DNA of 64,000 bases from contig NZ_FOQO01000003.1 in assembly GCF_900113765.1 (NCBI RefSeq), positions 186,001 through 250,000 on the forward strand, in the 5' to 3' direction. Shown here piece by piece: positions 9,706-20,428 of the stretch. The notes beneath the pieces were generated by a model. It saw only the letters and a list, made by a program, of their open reading frames with translations. It was not told where the DNA came from and searched no databases. How positions within the stretch are numbered: position 1 is the stretch's first letter; the number at the start of each line of letters is the position of its first letter. The DNA is from Parapedobacter indicus (lineage in GTDB: Bacteria > Bacteroidota > Bacteroidia > Sphingobacteriales > Sphingobacteriaceae). Made by a program: the position numbers and the translations under genes.

Positions 9706-11403
9706 ATGCTAACTGAACAAACAACAGAACTTAACAAGTACAGTAAAGTATTAACGCAGGATAAAACGCAACCTGCGGCTCAAGCAATGTTATACGGCAT
9801 TGGGCTGACTGATGACGACATGCAAAAAGCCCAGGTGGGAATTGCCAGCATGGGATACGACGGCAATACGTGCAACATGCACCTGAACGATTTGGCCAAG
9901 GTCGTAAAAGAAGGCGTATGGGGCAATGACCTGGTTGGTCTTATTTTTAATACAATCGGGGTGAGCGACGGCATGAGTAATGGAACAGATGGCATGCGCT
10001 ATTCACTCGTGAGCCGCGATATCATCGCCGACAGCATCGAAGCCATCTGCGGAGGGCAATATTACGATGGGCTCATCGCCATTCCCGGATGCGACAAAAA
10101 CATGCCGGGTTCTATTATGGCCATGGCAAGGTTAAACAGACCTGCTATCATGGTCTACGGTGGCACCATTGCTCCAGGACATTACAAAGGCCAGGACCTC
10201 AACATCATCTCTTCCTTTGAAGCGCTGGGACAAAAGATTGCAGGAAACCTGTCCGAAGAAGATTTTATTGGGATCGTCAAACATAGTTGTCCGGGTGCCG
10301 GCGCCTGCGGCGGCATGTATACTGCTAATACCATGGCTGCTGCCATCGAAGCATTAGGCATGAGCCTTCCCTATTCATCTTCCTATCCGGCGGTGAGCGA
10401 AGAGAAACGCGGCGAATGCAAAGAAGCGGGAAAATACATCCGCATCCTCCTCGAACGCGACATCAAACCTTCGGATATCATGACCCGCGAAGCCTTTGAA
10501 AATGCGTTGCGCGTGATTATTGTGCTTGGTGGCAGTACCAATGCCGTACTGCACTTTATCGCCATCGGTAAAAGTGTCGGCATAGCGATTACACAAGATG
10601 ATTTCCAACGCATGAGTGATCAGACGCCGGTACTGGCCGACTTCAAACCCAGCGGCAAATACCTCATGCAGGATCTACACAACTACGGCGGCGTACCTGC
10701 CGTCATGAAATACCTGCTGAATGAGGGACTGCTCCACGGCGATTGCTTAACCGTGACCGGGAAGACATTGGCGGAAAACCTTTCAGATGTAACCCCGATC
10801 AATGAAATCGATCAGCCAATCGTTCAAACGCTGGACAATCCAATTAAACCCACTGGGCACCTCCAGATTCTTTACGGCAACCTGGCAGAAAAGGGCAGCG
10901 TGGCAAAGATCTCGGGCAAAGAAGGCGAACGATTTGAAGGACCAGCTCGCGTATTCAACGGCGAAAAAGACTTAATTGCCGGACTCGCTTCGGGCCGTGT
11001 GAAACCCGGAGACGTAGTGGTTATCCAAAACGAAGGGCCTAAAGGCGCCCCCGGTATGCCCGAAATGCTGAAACCGACTTCGGCCATTATCGGTGCCGGA
11101 CTGGGAAAAAGCGTGGCTCTCATCACGGACGGTCGTTTCAGCGGTGGAACACACGGATTTGTCGTAGGACACATTACACCCGAAGCCTACGAAGGTGGAC
11201 TGATCGGACTCGTGGAAGACAATGATACCATTGTGATTGATGCAGTAAATAACACCATCTCGTTACTCGTATCCGACGAAGTGATTGCACAACGCCGGGC
11301 GGGGTGGCAAAAACCTGCCTTGAAGGTATCCAAAGGGGTGCTTTACAAATATGCAAAAACGGTAGCCGACGCGGCCTCGGGCTGTGTAACGGACGAGTGT
11401 TGA
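9706..11403 (+). CDS. ilvD: Dihydroxy-acid dehydratase
   Basis: Dehydrates 2,3-dihydroxyisovalerate and its isoleucine-pathway analogue to the 2-oxo acids. At 565 residues it has the family size. The cysteines expected to hold the iron-sulfur cluster are C56 (NTCNMH), C129 (GCDKNMPG) and C201 (PGAGACGG). The C-terminal [16 protein letters not shown] signature is intact. It is tightly packed behind ilvE and 78 bases before ilvB. Confidence 0.96.
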   Translation: MLTEQTTELNKYSKVLTQDKTQPAAQAMLYGIGLTDDDMQKAQVGIASMGYDGNTCNMHLNDLAKVVKEGVWGNDLVGLIFNTIGVSDGMSNGTDGMRYSLVSRDIIADSIEAICGGQYYDGLIAIPGCDKNMPGSIMAMARLNRPAIMVYGGTIAPGHYKGQDLNIISSFEALGQKIAGNLSEEDFIGIVKHSCPGAGACGGMYTANTMAAAIEALGMSLPYSSSYPAVSEEKRGECKEAGKYIRILLERDIKPSDIMTREAFENALRVIIVLGGSTNAVLHFIAIGKSVGIAITQDDFQRMSDQTPVLADFKPSGKYLMQDLHNYGGVPAVMKYLLNEGLLHGDCLTVTGKTLAENLSDVTPINEIDQPIVQTLDNPIKPTGHLQILYGNLAEKGSVAKISGKEGERFEGPARVFNGEKDLIAGLASGRVKPGDVVVIQNEGPKGAPGMPEMLKPTSAIIGAGLGKSVALITDGRFSGGTHGFVVGHITPEAYEGGLIGLVEDNDTIVIDAVNNTISLLVSDEVIAQRRAGWQKPALKVSKGVLYKYAKTVADAASGCVTDEC

Positions 11404-11481
11404 AGTAAGTAAAAAGTCAAAAATAGAACGTAAAAAGGCCGACAGCCGATAGCTGGAAGCCGACAGCTAAAATAAAAGACT
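11404..11481. repeat. A-rich and GCCGACAGC-type degenerate repeats before ilvB
   Basis: The spacer begins with AAGTAAAAAGTCAAAAAT-like sequence and continues with imperfect copies of GCCGACAGC/GCCGATAGC. Related A-rich or GC(C/T)GA-rich spacers occur at 8420-8440, 33436-33460 and 39600-39720. No coding content. Confidence 0.5.
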
Positions 11482-13221
11482 ATGAGTACGTTGGAAATCA
11501 CCAAGGACACACCGAAGGACAGGGCAGAAATCACTCAGATCAGTGGTTCACAAGCGGTGCTGGAAGCGCTGCTTGCGGAAGGTGTAGATACGATATTCGG
11601 TTATCCAGGAGGGGCTATCATGCCCATATACGATGCATTGTACGATTACAATGACCGGTTGAAACACATCCTTGTACGGCACGAACAGGGTGGTATTCAT
11701 GCCGCTCAGGGTTATGCCCGTACTTCAGGCCGTGTGGGGGTGGTATTTGCCACCAGCGGCCCCGGTGCCACCAACCTGGTTACGGGACTGGCCGATGCAA
11801 TGATCGACAGTAATCCCGTCGTCTGTATTACGGGTCAGGTATTTGCCCACCTGCTGGGTACCGATGCTTTCCAGGAAACGGATGTCATCAACATCACTGC
11901 GCCGGTGACGAAGTGGAACTATCAGGTTACCGATGCCTGCGAGATTCCTTCGGCGTTAGCCAAAGCATTCCACATAGCACGCACGGGCAGGCCCGGCCCC
12001 GTGCTGATCGATATTACCAAAAATGCACAACTGCAGCTGTTTGATTATGAAGGGTACAAAGTATGCAACCACATCCGCAGCTATCGGCCCAAGCCCATTG
12101 TACGCAGGGAATACATCGAACAGGCTGCCGCACTGATCAATGAAGCGAAAAAACCATTTGTCCTCTTCGGACAGGGTGTCATCCTGGGCAAGGCAGAAGC
12201 TGATTTCAAAGCATTCATCGAAAAAGCTGGTATACCTGCAGCTGCCACGGTTATGGGCTTGAGTGCGTTAGAAACCGATCACCCGCTGCATGTCGGGATG
12301 CTGGGTATGCATGGCAATTATGCCCCGAATGTGTTGACCAATGAGTGCGATGTACTCATTGCCATTGGCATGCGCTTTGACGACCGGGTAACGGGTCGGC
12401 TGGACAAATATGCCAAGCAGGCTAAAATCATCCACCTGGATATCGATCCTGCTGAAATCGATAAGAATGTCAAAACAACGGTTGCCGTTTGGGGCGATTG
12501 CAAGGAAACGCTTCCGCTGCTTACCGAGCTGGTAAACCGTCGCGAGCATGCTGATTGGCTGGGGCGTTTCCGCGAATTGGAACAGGCAGAAATCAAAGAG
12601 GTCATCTACGACGAACTGAACCCCACATCGGACATCATGACGATGGGCGAGGTGCTAAGAACCTTAAACGAACTTACCGATGGTGAGGCTGTTATCGTGA
12701 CCGACGTAGGCCAGCATCAAATGGTTGCCTGTCGTTATGCCAAGTTCAACCGCTCAAAAAGCAACGTTACCTCCGGCGGTTTGGGCACCATGGGATTCGG
12801 ACTGCCCGCAGCCATCGGTGCCTGGTACGGTACGCCCGACCGGACCGTGGTCGCAATCATCGGCGATGGCGGCATCCAGATGACCATTCAGGAACTCGGG
12901 ACGATTATGCAATTCGGAGCCAAAGTGAAGATTGTCATCCTCAACAACGAATTTTTGGGCATGGTACGCCAGTGGCAACAGCTGTTCCACGACAAGCGGT
13001 ATTCCTTTGTGAACATTACCAGTCCCGATTTCGTGACCGTTGCGAAGGGGTATGGCATCCCGGGACAAAGCATCCGCGAACGTAAAGATTTGAAACAGGC
13101 TGTGAGTGATATGATTGCACACGACGGTTCGTACCTTCTCGAAGTAATGGTGGGTAAGGAAAACAACGTGTTTCCGATGGTGCCCCAAGGAAGCAGTGTT
13201 GCAGAAATCAGGTTAAAATAA
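11482..13221 (+). CDS. ilvB: Acetolactate synthase, large (catalytic) subunit
   Basis: Condenses pyruvate with pyruvate or 2-oxobutyrate to acetolactate or acetohydroxybutyrate using thiamine diphosphate. It has 579 residues. The catalytic glutamate is E68 in VRHEQGGIHAAQGYAR. The C-terminal thiamine-diphosphate motif runs GDGGIQMTIQELGTI and ends in LNN. The N-terminal GYPGGAIMPIYDAL block is typical. The regulatory subunit ilvN follows nine bases after the stop codon. Confidence 0.96.
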   Translation: MSTLEITKDTPKDRAEITQISGSQAVLEALLAEGVDTIFGYPGGAIMPIYDALYDYNDRLKHILVRHEQGGIHAAQGYARTSGRVGVVFATSGPGATNLVTGLADAMIDSNPVVCITGQVFAHLLGTDAFQETDVINITAPVTKWNYQVTDACEIPSALAKAFHIARTGRPGPVLIDITKNAQLQLFDYEGYKVCNHIRSYRPKPIVRREYIEQAAALINEAKKPFVLFGQGVILGKAEADFKAFIEKAGIPAAATVMGLSALETDHPLHVGMLGMHGNYAPNVLTNECDVLIAIGMRFDDRVTGRLDKYAKQAKIIHLDIDPAEIDKNVKTTVAVWGDCKETLPLLTELVNRREHADWLGRFRELEQAEIKEVIYDELNPTSDIMTMGEVLRTLNELTDGEAVIVTDVGQHQMVACRYAKFNRSKSNVTSGGLGTMGFGLPAAIGAWYGTPDRTVVAIIGDGGIQMTIQELGTIMQFGAKVKIVILNNEFLGMVRQWQQLFHDKRYSFVNITSPDFVTVAKGYGIPGQSIRERKDLKQAVSDMIAHDGSYLLEVMVGKENNVFPMVPQGSSVAEIRLK

Positions 13222-13230
13222 ATTAATAGC

Positions 13231-13821
13231 ATGGAAAAGCAGGAATATACCATCACCCTCTATACGGAAAATTCCATCGGGATGATCGGCCGGATCTCTA
13301 CCATTTTTTCACGGCGGAAGATCAACATTGAGAGTTTGAATACTTCCCCCTCGGAAGCAGAGGGTATCCACCGGTTTACCCTCGTCATCCACGAAACAGA
13401 AGATGTCGTACACAAGTTGTGTCGCCAAATAGAAAAACAAGTGGAGGTGTTGAAAGCGTATTACAATACCAATGACGAAGTGATCTGGCAGGAACAAGCC
13501 CTGTACAAGGTGCCGACCGATGTGGTCACCGAAAAGGCCCCTGTGGAACGGCTATTGCGCCAATACGGTGCCAGTGCCGTGGTGATCCGCAACGACTATA
13601 CGGTGTTTGAAACGGCAGGGCACCGGGAAGAAATTGATGCGCTCACCGAGGCATTGGCCGAATACAATCTCATTGAGTTTGTACGAAGCGCCCGCATCGC
13701 GATCATCAAAGACAGCGAAGGATTCCACAAGAAACTGAAGGAGTTCGAAGAAATGGAACCTGCTGAGGAGGTCGTCGAAAATCGCTACCTCAACAAACAG
13801 GACAAAGTGTTTACCATGTAA
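13231..13821 (+). CDS. ilvN: Acetolactate synthase, small (regulatory) subunit
   Basis: A regulatory subunit of 196 residues that should confer valine feedback on IlvB. The N-terminal ACT domain (about 5-75) shows ITLYTENSIGMIGRISTIF and NIESLNTSPSEAEGIHRFTLV. A second alpha-beta domain follows (about 85-170). The acidic tail (EFEEMEPAEEVVEN) is longer than in E. coli IlvH. It directly follows ilvB. Confidence 0.94.
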   Translation: MEKQEYTITLYTENSIGMIGRISTIFSRRKINIESLNTSPSEAEGIHRFTLVIHETEDVVHKLCRQIEKQVEVLKAYYNTNDEVIWQEQALYKVPTDVVTEKAPVERLLRQYGASAVVIRNDYTVFETAGHREEIDALTEALAEYNLIEFVRSARIAIIKDSEGFHKKLKEFEEMEPAEEVVENRYLNKQDKVFTM

Positions 13822-13839
13822 CCTACCGGCGAATTGAAT

Positions 13840-14328
13840 ATGACAGCGTTAGTATTTGAGTATATCAGACAAACCAGAAAAGTATTCATTGAGCTGGTAG
13901 ACGGATTAAGCATCGACGAGCTCAATGCTATTCCTGAGGGCTTCCGGAATAACATCGCCTGGAACTTCGGACACATTGTGGTGAGCACGCTCGGATTGTG
14001 CTACCGGAGAACGCAGGTACAGCCCGACCGGCAGATACAGTTTGTGGAATCCTACACAAAAGGCACAAAGCCTGAACACTGGATCGGCGAATCGGAAATC
14101 CATACCCTGAAGTCGCAAGCGCTGAATACGATCGACCTGATCGAACAGGATTACAAAAATGGTGCGTTCGCGACCGTTGTGCCGTATTCCACGGCAACCT
14201 TCGGGCTGGAAATGGATACCATCGAAGAAGTTCTGGTGATGTCACTGGCCCACGACAATCTCCACTTCGGCTACGCAACCGCACTTAGAAAAGCAGTACA
14301 AGAACAAAACAGTCAATTACATAAATAG
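13840..14328 (+). CDS. DinB-family four-helix metal-binding protein
   Basis: A 162-residue protein starting at the ATG at 13840 (an in-frame TTG two codons earlier is unlikely). The three spaced histidines H45 (WNFGHIV), H138 and H142 (LAHDNLH) are the metal triad of the DinB/YfiT fold. Members include thiol-dependent S-transferases, but the substrate here cannot be told from sequence. It is embedded between ilvN and ilvC with 18- and 4-base gaps, so it must be co-transcribed with them. Confidence 0.82.
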   Translation: MTALVFEYIRQTRKVFIELVDGLSIDELNAIPEGFRNNIAWNFGHIVVSTLGLCYRRTQVQPDRQIQFVESYTKGTKPEHWIGESEIHTLKSQALNTIDLIEQDYKNGAFATVVPYSTATFGLEMDTIEEVLVMSLAHDNLHFGYATALRKAVQEQNSQLHK

Positions 14329-14332
14329 AACA

Positions 14333-15814
14333 ATGGCAAATTATTTTAACACCCTCCCTCTTAGAGAACAATTAAACCAATTAGGCGTCGCTGAATTCAT
14401 GGATATCAGTGAATTTGCTGACGGTGTCAGTGCGTTAAAAGGCAAAAAAATCGTCATCGTGGGCTGTGGTGCACAGGGCCTCAACCAAGGCCTTAATTTA
14501 CGGGACAGTGGGCTGGATGTTTCCTATGCGCTTCGCAAGGAAGCAATTGAACAAAAGCGCGACTCGTGGAAGAATGCTACCGACAATCACTTTACGGTAG
14601 GCACGTATGAGGAACTGATCCCCACGGCAGATTTGGTTAGCAACCTCACGCCCGACAAGCAGCACTCTTCTGTAATTGATGCAGTAATGCCATTGATGAA
14701 ACAGGGAGCCACCCTCTCCTATTCGCACGGTTTCAACATCGTAGAAGAAGGAAAGCAAATCCGCAAAGATCTTACGGTGATCATGATTGCCCCAAAATGC
14801 CCGGGTTCAGAAGTAAGGGCAGAGTATTTACGCGGTTTCGGCGTGCCCACACTCATTGCTGTTCACCCGGAAAACGATCCGCAAGGAAAAGGTCTTGCAG
14901 AAGCAAAAGCCTATTGCGTAGGAACCGGTGGCCATAAAGCCGGTGTATTACGCTCGTCGTTCGTAGCCGAGGTTAAATCCGACTTAATGGGCGAGCAGAC
15001 CATTTTATGCGGGTTGCTGCAAACCGGGTCAATCCTGTCCTTTGATAAGATGATCGAAAAAGGCATCGAACCCGGCTATGCGGCCAAATTGGTTCAATAT
15101 GGTGTAGAAGTCATTACCGAAGCCTTAAAGCAAGGCGGAATCACTGCCATGATGGATCGGTTGAGCAATGTTGCTAAAATTAAAGCTTTTGAAGTTTCCG
15201 AAGAGCTGAAGACGATTATGCGCCCCTTGTTCCAGAAACATCAGGACGACATCATGAGTGGCCATTTCAGCCGTACCATGATGGAAGACTGGGCAAACGG
15301 GGATAAAAACCTGTTACAATGGCGGGCAGCCACGGGCGAAACAGCCTTCGAAAAGACACCTGCCGGCGATGTAAAGATCAGCGAACAGGAATATTTTGAT
15401 CACGCGGTATTTATGGTTTCCTATATCAAAGCCGGGGTGGAACTTGCGTTCGAAACCATGGTCGAAGCCGGCATTAAACCCGAATCGGCCTATTACGAGT
15501 CCCTGCATGAAACTCCGCTCATCGCAAATACCATCGCCCGTAAAAAACTGTTTGAGATGAACCGGGTGATCTCGGATACGGCAGAATACGGCTGTTACCT
15601 CTTTGACCACGCGTGCAAACCCCTGCTGGCCGACTTCATGAAAACCGTCGATACAGATATTATCGGTAGAAATTTCAATGAAGGTAAGGACCTTGCGGTT
15701 GATAACCAAGCGCTGATCGCCGTAAACGAAGCCATCCGCACCCATCCGGTTGAAAAAGTAGGCGCCGTACTGCGTAAGGCCATGACCGCCATGAAGGCGA
15801 TAAAAACCGCGTAG
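14333..15814 (+). CDS. ilvC: Ketol-acid reductoisomerase, class II (long form)
   Basis: Isomerises and reduces acetolactate or acetohydroxybutyrate with NADPH and magnesium. At 493 residues it is the long, E. coli-like form with a duplicated C-terminal knotted domain, rather than the roughly 330-residue class I form. The nucleotide motif is [17 protein letters not shown] (about residues 44-60), and the metal-site block [19 protein letters not shown] is present. A 124-base gap with a perfect inverted repeat follows. Confidence 0.96.
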   Translation: MANYFNTLPLREQLNQLGVAEFMDISEFADGVSALKGKKIVIVGCGAQGLNQGLNLRDSGLDVSYALRKEAIEQKRDSWKNATDNHFTVGTYEELIPTADLVSNLTPDKQHSSVIDAVMPLMKQGATLSYSHGFNIVEEGKQIRKDLTVIMIAPKCPGSEVRAEYLRGFGVPTLIAVHPENDPQGKGLAEAKAYCVGTGGHKAGVLRSSFVAEVKSDLMGEQTILCGLLQTGSILSFDKMIEKGIEPGYAAKLVQYGVEVITEALKQGGITAMMDRLSNVAKIKAFEVSEELKTIMRPLFQKHQDDIMSGHFSRTMMEDWANGDKNLLQWRAATGETAFEKTPAGDVKISEQEYFDHAVFMVSYIKAGVELAFETMVEAGIKPESAYYESLHETPLIANTIARKKLFEMNRVISDTAEYGCYLFDHACKPLLADFMKTVDTDIIGRNFNEGKDLAVDNQALIAVNEAIRTHPVEKVGAVLRKAMTAMKAIKTA

Positions 15815-15823
15815 GAATCCCCT

Positions 15824-15867
15824 ATCCGGACCGGCAAAAGCGTGCATCTGCTGAAACCGGTCCGGAT
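15824..15867. other. Perfect 11-base inverted repeat after ilvC
   Basis: ATCCGGACCGG (15824-15834) pairs with CCGGTCCGGAT (15857-15867) across a 22-base loop. There is no immediate T-run, so it is a weak terminator or an mRNA 3'-end stabiliser. Confidence 0.5.
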
Positions 15868-15895
15868 GGCATATTTAGTGGCAAAATACACATCA

Positions 15896-15926
15896 TTGCA
15901 TATCAGCGGCATTTTGCATAAGTTTG
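15896..15926 (+). promoter_or_regulatory. Promoter of the ModF-like gene
   Basis: TTG at 15896-15898, a 20-base spacer and TAAGTTTG at 15919-15926 match the Bacteroidota consensus. The start codon is only 12 bases past the -7 element, so the transcript would be almost leaderless. This splits the ilv-leu cluster into two possible units. Confidence 0.7.
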
Positions 15927-15938
15927 TATCTTACAACA

Positions 15939-17405
15939 ATGACTGACACATTTGTCCATATCGCCCAATTGAACCTACAGTATGCACAGCAGGTGGTACT
16001 GGATCAACTGGACTGGCAAATCCACCGTGATGAGTTTTGGCAGATCGGGGGGAAAAGCGGTTCGGGTAAGAGCGCGTTGGCAAAAGCATTGGCAGGACTT
16101 GAAAAAACAAGCGGCACCATCCGTATTCACTTTGATCGGGAGTCTTCCAGGCCTCCACGTGTCCTTTATGTCTCCAATTGGTATCAGTTTACCAACCTGG
16201 AGGGGGATCGCAATTTTTACTATCAACAGCGTTATAACAAGCAACAAAAAAACGACACGTTGACGGTATATGCGGAGTTAACAGCCTATGCCAACTCCGA
16301 GAACCTTTCCATGGAGAACCTGACGCCGTACCTCGATCTTTTTGGACCGGCGGACTTAAAAAACACGCAATTGATTGAGCTCTCCAGCGGTGAACACAAA
16401 AAGTTGCAACTGATCAAAGCACTGTGGTTAAAACCGCAGCTACTCATCGTGGATGAGCCCTACACCGGGCTGGATAAGGCATCGCGTCAAAAGCTGAATG
16501 ACTTTCTTGACGGACTTGCTGCCGACGGTGTACAGCTTGTGCTCGTGACGAATGAGACGGACCTGCCTCGTTGCATCAACCGGTTTGCCGAAATTGAGGA
16601 TGGTAAGCTCAAGCAAGTCGACTCCGCTTGGATGTTGTCAAAGGATATAAGCCGCACCCCCAAGGAATTACCCCAGTTTTTACGAGAAGAGCCGGCGTTT
16701 TCCGGCGACCTCCTAGTCGAGATGGAAAACATTCACATCCGATATGGTGAGAAACAGGTATTAAGCGGGGTTGATTGGACCGTTCGAAAGGGTGAGAAAT
16801 GGTTACTCCAAGGCCCTAACGGTTCGGGAAAATCGACATTGTTAAGCCTGATTACGGGCGATCACCCGCAAGCCTATGCAAACCACATCCGGCTTTTTGG
16901 TCATCGGCGCGGTAGTGGTGAAAGCATTTGGGAAATTAAGGAACGTATCGGTCTCATCTCTCCCGAACTGCATTGGTATTTTGACAAAACTGCGTCCGTA
17001 TGGCAAGCAATTGCCTCGGGGTTCTATGATAGCATCGGCTTATTCAGACACGTTAGCTACGAGAAGCAACAGAAGATCCGTCAACTCTTGGCTTTTTTTG
17101 ATCTAACGGCAGATAAAGACCGACTAATTACCACGTTGCCTTTAGGAAAACAACGTTTGGTTTTGCTCGCCCGAACCCTTATCAAAAACCCACCGTTATT
17201 GATATTGGATGAACCGTGCCAAGGACTTGACCAATCACAAACGGCACTTTTCAATGCCGTGGTCGATGAATTGTGTGGTTTCGGGAAAACGCTGATTTAT
17301 GTCGGCCACTACGAGACGCAGTTACCCAGTTGTTTGGAAAAGCGAATCGTATTGGAAAAAGGGGAAGTACAGGTAATTGAAGAGATAAACGAGCTTGCTT
17401 ATTAA
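15939..17405 (+). CDS. ModF-like protein with two ABC ATPase domains
   Basis: A soluble 488-residue protein with two fused ABC ATPase domains and no membrane segment. Domain 1 has Walker A GGKSGSGKSA (about 37-46), signature LSSGE (148-152) and Walker B with VDEP (171-174). Domain 2 has Walker A GPNGSGKST (292-300), a degenerate signature (LPLGKQRLVLLART) and ILDEPCQGLD. Size and layout match E. coli ModF, whose role is not well defined. No molybdate transporter genes are nearby. It lies between ilvC and leuA and is the only gene of the cluster with an evident promoter of its own. Confidence 0.78.
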   Translation: MTDTFVHIAQLNLQYAQQVVLDQLDWQIHRDEFWQIGGKSGSGKSALAKALAGLEKTSGTIRIHFDRESSRPPRVLYVSNWYQFTNLEGDRNFYYQQRYNKQQKNDTLTVYAELTAYANSENLSMENLTPYLDLFGPADLKNTQLIELSSGEHKKLQLIKALWLKPQLLIVDEPYTGLDKASRQKLNDFLDGLAADGVQLVLVTNETDLPRCINRFAEIEDGKLKQVDSAWMLSKDISRTPKELPQFLREEPAFSGDLLVEMENIHIRYGEKQVLSGVDWTVRKGEKWLLQGPNGSGKSTLLSLITGDHPQAYANHIRLFGHRRGSGESIWEIKERIGLISPELHWYFDKTASVWQAIASGFYDSIGLFRHVSYEKQQKIRQLLAFFDLTADKDRLITTLPLGKQRLVLLARTLIKNPPLLILDEPCQGLDQSQTALFNAVVDELCGFGKTLIYVGHYETQLPSCLEKRIVLEKGEVQVIEEINELAY

Positions 17406-17450
17406 GCAGGCGTCTAAAAACGCATAACTGAAACAAAAAAACAACTTATT

Positions 17451-18980
17451 ATGTTGCACGATCCAAATCGCATATATGTTTTTGACACCACCCTCCGGGA
17501 TGGAGAGCAGGTGCCGGGTTCGCAATTGACCACTCCCGAGAAGCTCATCATCGCCGAAGCGTTGGAAGCGTTGGGCGTGGATGTGATTGAAGCAGGATTC
17601 CCGATTTCGAGCCCCGGGGATTTCAACAGTGTGGTCGAGATCTCCAAGTTGGTTAAAGAACCAACCGTCTGTGCTCTCACGAGGTCTATCAAAGGTGACA
17701 TCGACCGTGCGGCCGAAGCACTGAAATATGCCAAAAGGCCGCGTATCCATACCGGTATCGGTTCGTCCGACATGCATATTAAATACAAATTCAACAGCAC
17801 CCGGGAGGCCATCCTGGAACGGGCGGTGGAAGCGGTTAAATATGCCAAATCCTTTGTGGAGGACGTCGAGTTTTATGCAGAAGACGCAGGTAGAGCAGAC
17901 AACGCGTATTTGGCCCGGATGATTGAGGCCGTCATCGCCGCAGGTGCAACGGTGGTCAATATTCCCGACACGAATGGGTATTGCCTTCCGGAGCAGTATG
18001 GTGCGAAGATCAACTACCTGAAAGAGCACGTCAAAAATATCGACCAGGCCATCATCTCGGTGCATTGCCACAACGACCTGGGGCTGGCTACGGCTAACAG
18101 CTTAGCGGGTTTGCAAAACGGCGCCCGTCAGGTTGAATGCACGATCAATGGCATCGGCGAACGCGCGGGGAATACCTCGTTGGAAGAAGTGGTGATGGCA
18201 TTGAAAACCCATCAATCGCTTGGGTTACACACCCAGATCAACACAAAACAGCTGTATCCGCTTAGCACGACGGTGAGTCGCATGATGCGCATGCCGGTAC
18301 AACCGAACAAAGCCATTGTGGGTAGAAATGCTTTTGCCCACAGTTCCGGCATCCATCAGGATGGGGTGCTCAAACATCGCGAGAACTACGAGATCATCAA
18401 TCCCGAAGACGTCGGTATCGACCAATCGGAAATCATATTGACAGCCCGCAGCGGCCGCCATGCCCTCAAGCACCACCTGGAACGTTTGGGCTATACCATC
18501 GAGCGCATCGACCTCGATCAGGTTTACCAGCGGTTTCTTGAGTTGGCTGACGTGAAAAAAGAATTGAAGGACGACGACCTGTTGCAGTTGATGGGGCATA
18601 AAACGGAAGAAAGCTTCAAAAACGGCATCGCCATCAATGCATTGCAGGTAACCACCGGCGATCAGGAGGCTCCCGTGGCAACCATCAAATTGGGCTACAA
18701 TGGCGAGGAATACACCGCTACCTCCGCTGGCAACGGGCCGGTAAGCGCCACCATTAAGGCCATTGAGCAAATCACAGGAAAGCATGTAGAAATCAAAGAG
18801 TTTAATATCCACTCCATCCACGGCGGCAGCGACGACGTCAGCAAAGTGGATATGCGGGTAGTGTATGAAGATAAATCCTACATGGGCTACGGCTTCAGTA
18901 CGGATATTGTCCGGGCCTCGGCCAACGCGTATCTGGATGCGCTAAACAAATTCATTGTACTGGAAACGGTGAATTATTAA
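17451..18980 (+). CDS. leuA: 2-isopropylmalate synthase
   Basis: Condenses 2-oxoisovalerate with acetyl-CoA, the committed step to leucine. It has 509 residues: an HMG-lyase-like TIM barrel with [16 protein letters not shown] at the start and the metal site [12 protein letters not shown], then a linker and the C-terminal LeuA dimer/regulatory domain (about 390-509) for leucine feedback. It starts 45 bases after the ModF-like gene. A second, divergent synthase lies at 21028; this one is closest to ordinary LeuA and stands next to leuCD. Confidence 0.94.
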   Translation: MLHDPNRIYVFDTTLRDGEQVPGSQLTTPEKLIIAEALEALGVDVIEAGFPISSPGDFNSVVEISKLVKEPTVCALTRSIKGDIDRAAEALKYAKRPRIHTGIGSSDMHIKYKFNSTREAILERAVEAVKYAKSFVEDVEFYAEDAGRADNAYLARMIEAVIAAGATVVNIPDTNGYCLPEQYGAKINYLKEHVKNIDQAIISVHCHNDLGLATANSLAGLQNGARQVECTINGIGERAGNTSLEEVVMALKTHQSLGLHTQINTKQLYPLSTTVSRMMRMPVQPNKAIVGRNAFAHSSGIHQDGVLKHRENYEIINPEDVGIDQSEIILTARSGRHALKHHLERLGYTIERIDLDQVYQRFLELADVKKELKDDDLLQLMGHKTEESFKNGIAINALQVTTGDQEAPVATIKLGYNGEEYTATSAGNGPVSATIKAIEQITGKHVEIKEFNIHSIHGGSDDVSKVDMRVVYEDKSYMGYGFSTDIVRASANAYLDALNKFIVLETVNY

Positions 18981-19026
18981 TGGGCTACCGGCTAACAACG
19001 AAAAAAACAAAACAGCAACTATAAAA

Positions 19027-20424
19027 ATGAGTAAGACATTATTTGACAAGGTATGGGATGCACACGTAGTGCGTAAGATTGAGGGAGGGCCTGATGTGTT
19101 ATTTATTGATCGGCATCTTATCCACGAAGTAACCAGTCCGGTTGCCTTCCTGGGGCTCAGGAACCGTGGAATCCGCGTATTATATCCGGAGCGCACGTTT
19201 GCGACGGCCGATCATAACACACCGACAATAAACCAGGATAAGCCCGTGCAGGATCCGTTATCTGCCAACCAGCTTAAGGCGTTGGAGGAAAACACCAAAG
19301 CGTACGGTATCCGGCACTGGGGATTGGGGCATTACAAAAATGGCATTGTACACGTCATCGGCCCCGAAAACGGGATCACCCAACCGGGTGCTACCATCGT
19401 ATGCGGTGATTCGCATACGTCGACCCACGGCGCGTTCGGTGCCATCGCATTCGGCATCGGCACATCGGAGGTGGAAATGGTACTGTCTACCCAATGCATC
19501 ATGCAGCCGAAGCCGAAAAAGATGCGTATCACCATCAACGGTACATTGGGCAAAGGGGTGCTTCCGAAGGATGTGGCCCTATTCATCATTGCAAAGCTGA
19601 CCACATCGGGTGCCACCGGTTATTTCGTGGAATATGCGGGCAACGTGTTCGAGCAGATGAGCATGGAAGGCCGCATGACCGTTTGTAACCTCAGCATCGA
19701 AATGGGTGCCCGTGGTGGGATGATTGCGCCCGACCAAACTACCTTCGATTACATCGAAGGCCGGGAATTCAGTCCGAAAGGTGCAGACTGGGATAAGGCC
19801 ATGGCATACTGGAAAACCCTGAAGACAGACGACGATGCGGTATTTGACAAAGAGTTAGTGTTTGACGGGTCCGAAATCGAACCCATGATCACGTACGGCA
19901 CGAATCCGGGTATGGGTATCGGCATCACCAGCGATATTCCCGATGCCGAACAGGTGGAAGGCGGCAAGGCCACTTATGAAAAATCCCTGGGATACATGGG
20001 ATTCCATGAGGGAGAGGCGATGGTCGGCAAGAAAATCGACTATGTATTCGTGGGAAGCTGCACCAACGGGCGTATCGAGGACTTCCGCGCGTTCGCTTCA
20101 CTCGTAAAGGGGAAACGCAAGGCCGATGACGTAACCGTTTGGTTGGTTCCGGGATCGCACGTGGTGGAAGAACAAATCCGGAAAGAAGGCATCCTTGACA
20201 TCCTGACGGAAGCGGGTTTCACGTTGCGGCAGCCGGGATGTTCGGCTTGCTTGGCCATGAACGACGATAAAATTCCAGCGGGCAAATACGCGGTCAGTAC
20301 GTCCAACCGTAATTTCGAAGGCCGTCAAGGCCCCGGTGCACGTACCTTGCTGGCCAGTCCCTTGGTTGCAGCAGCAGCAGCGGTAACCGGAAAAGTAACT
20401 GATCCACGGACCCTTATCCAATAA
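19027..20424 (+). CDS. leuC: 3-isopropylmalate dehydratase, large subunit
   Basis: With LeuD isomerises 2- to 3-isopropylmalate; an aconitase-family protein with a [4Fe-4S] cluster. It has 465 residues, the usual size. The cluster cysteines are visible in VGSCTNGR and in the PGCSACLAM stretch, and [14 protein letters not shown] is intact. leuD starts four bases after its stop codon. Confidence 0.96.
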   Translation: MSKTLFDKVWDAHVVRKIEGGPDVLFIDRHLIHEVTSPVAFLGLRNRGIRVLYPERTFATADHNTPTINQDKPVQDPLSANQLKALEENTKAYGIRHWGLGHYKNGIVHVIGPENGITQPGATIVCGDSHTSTHGAFGAIAFGIGTSEVEMVLSTQCIMQPKPKKMRITINGTLGKGVLPKDVALFIIAKLTTSGATGYFVEYAGNVFEQMSMEGRMTVCNLSIEMGARGGMIAPDQTTFDYIEGREFSPKGADWDKAMAYWKTLKTDDDAVFDKELVFDGSEIEPMITYGTNPGMGIGITSDIPDAEQVEGGKATYEKSLGYMGFHEGEAMVGKKIDYVFVGSCTNGRIEDFRAFASLVKGKRKADDVTVWLVPGSHVVEEQIRKEGILDILTEAGFTLRQPGCSACLAMNDDKIPAGKYAVSTSNRNFEGRQGPGARTLLASPLVAAAAAVTGKVTDPRTLIQ

Positions 20425-20428
20425 CGAC

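Noticed and set aside
17322-18071. Minus-strand open frame (249 codons) opposite leuA
   Set aside because: Antisense to conserved LeuA motifs and with no recognisable protein features.
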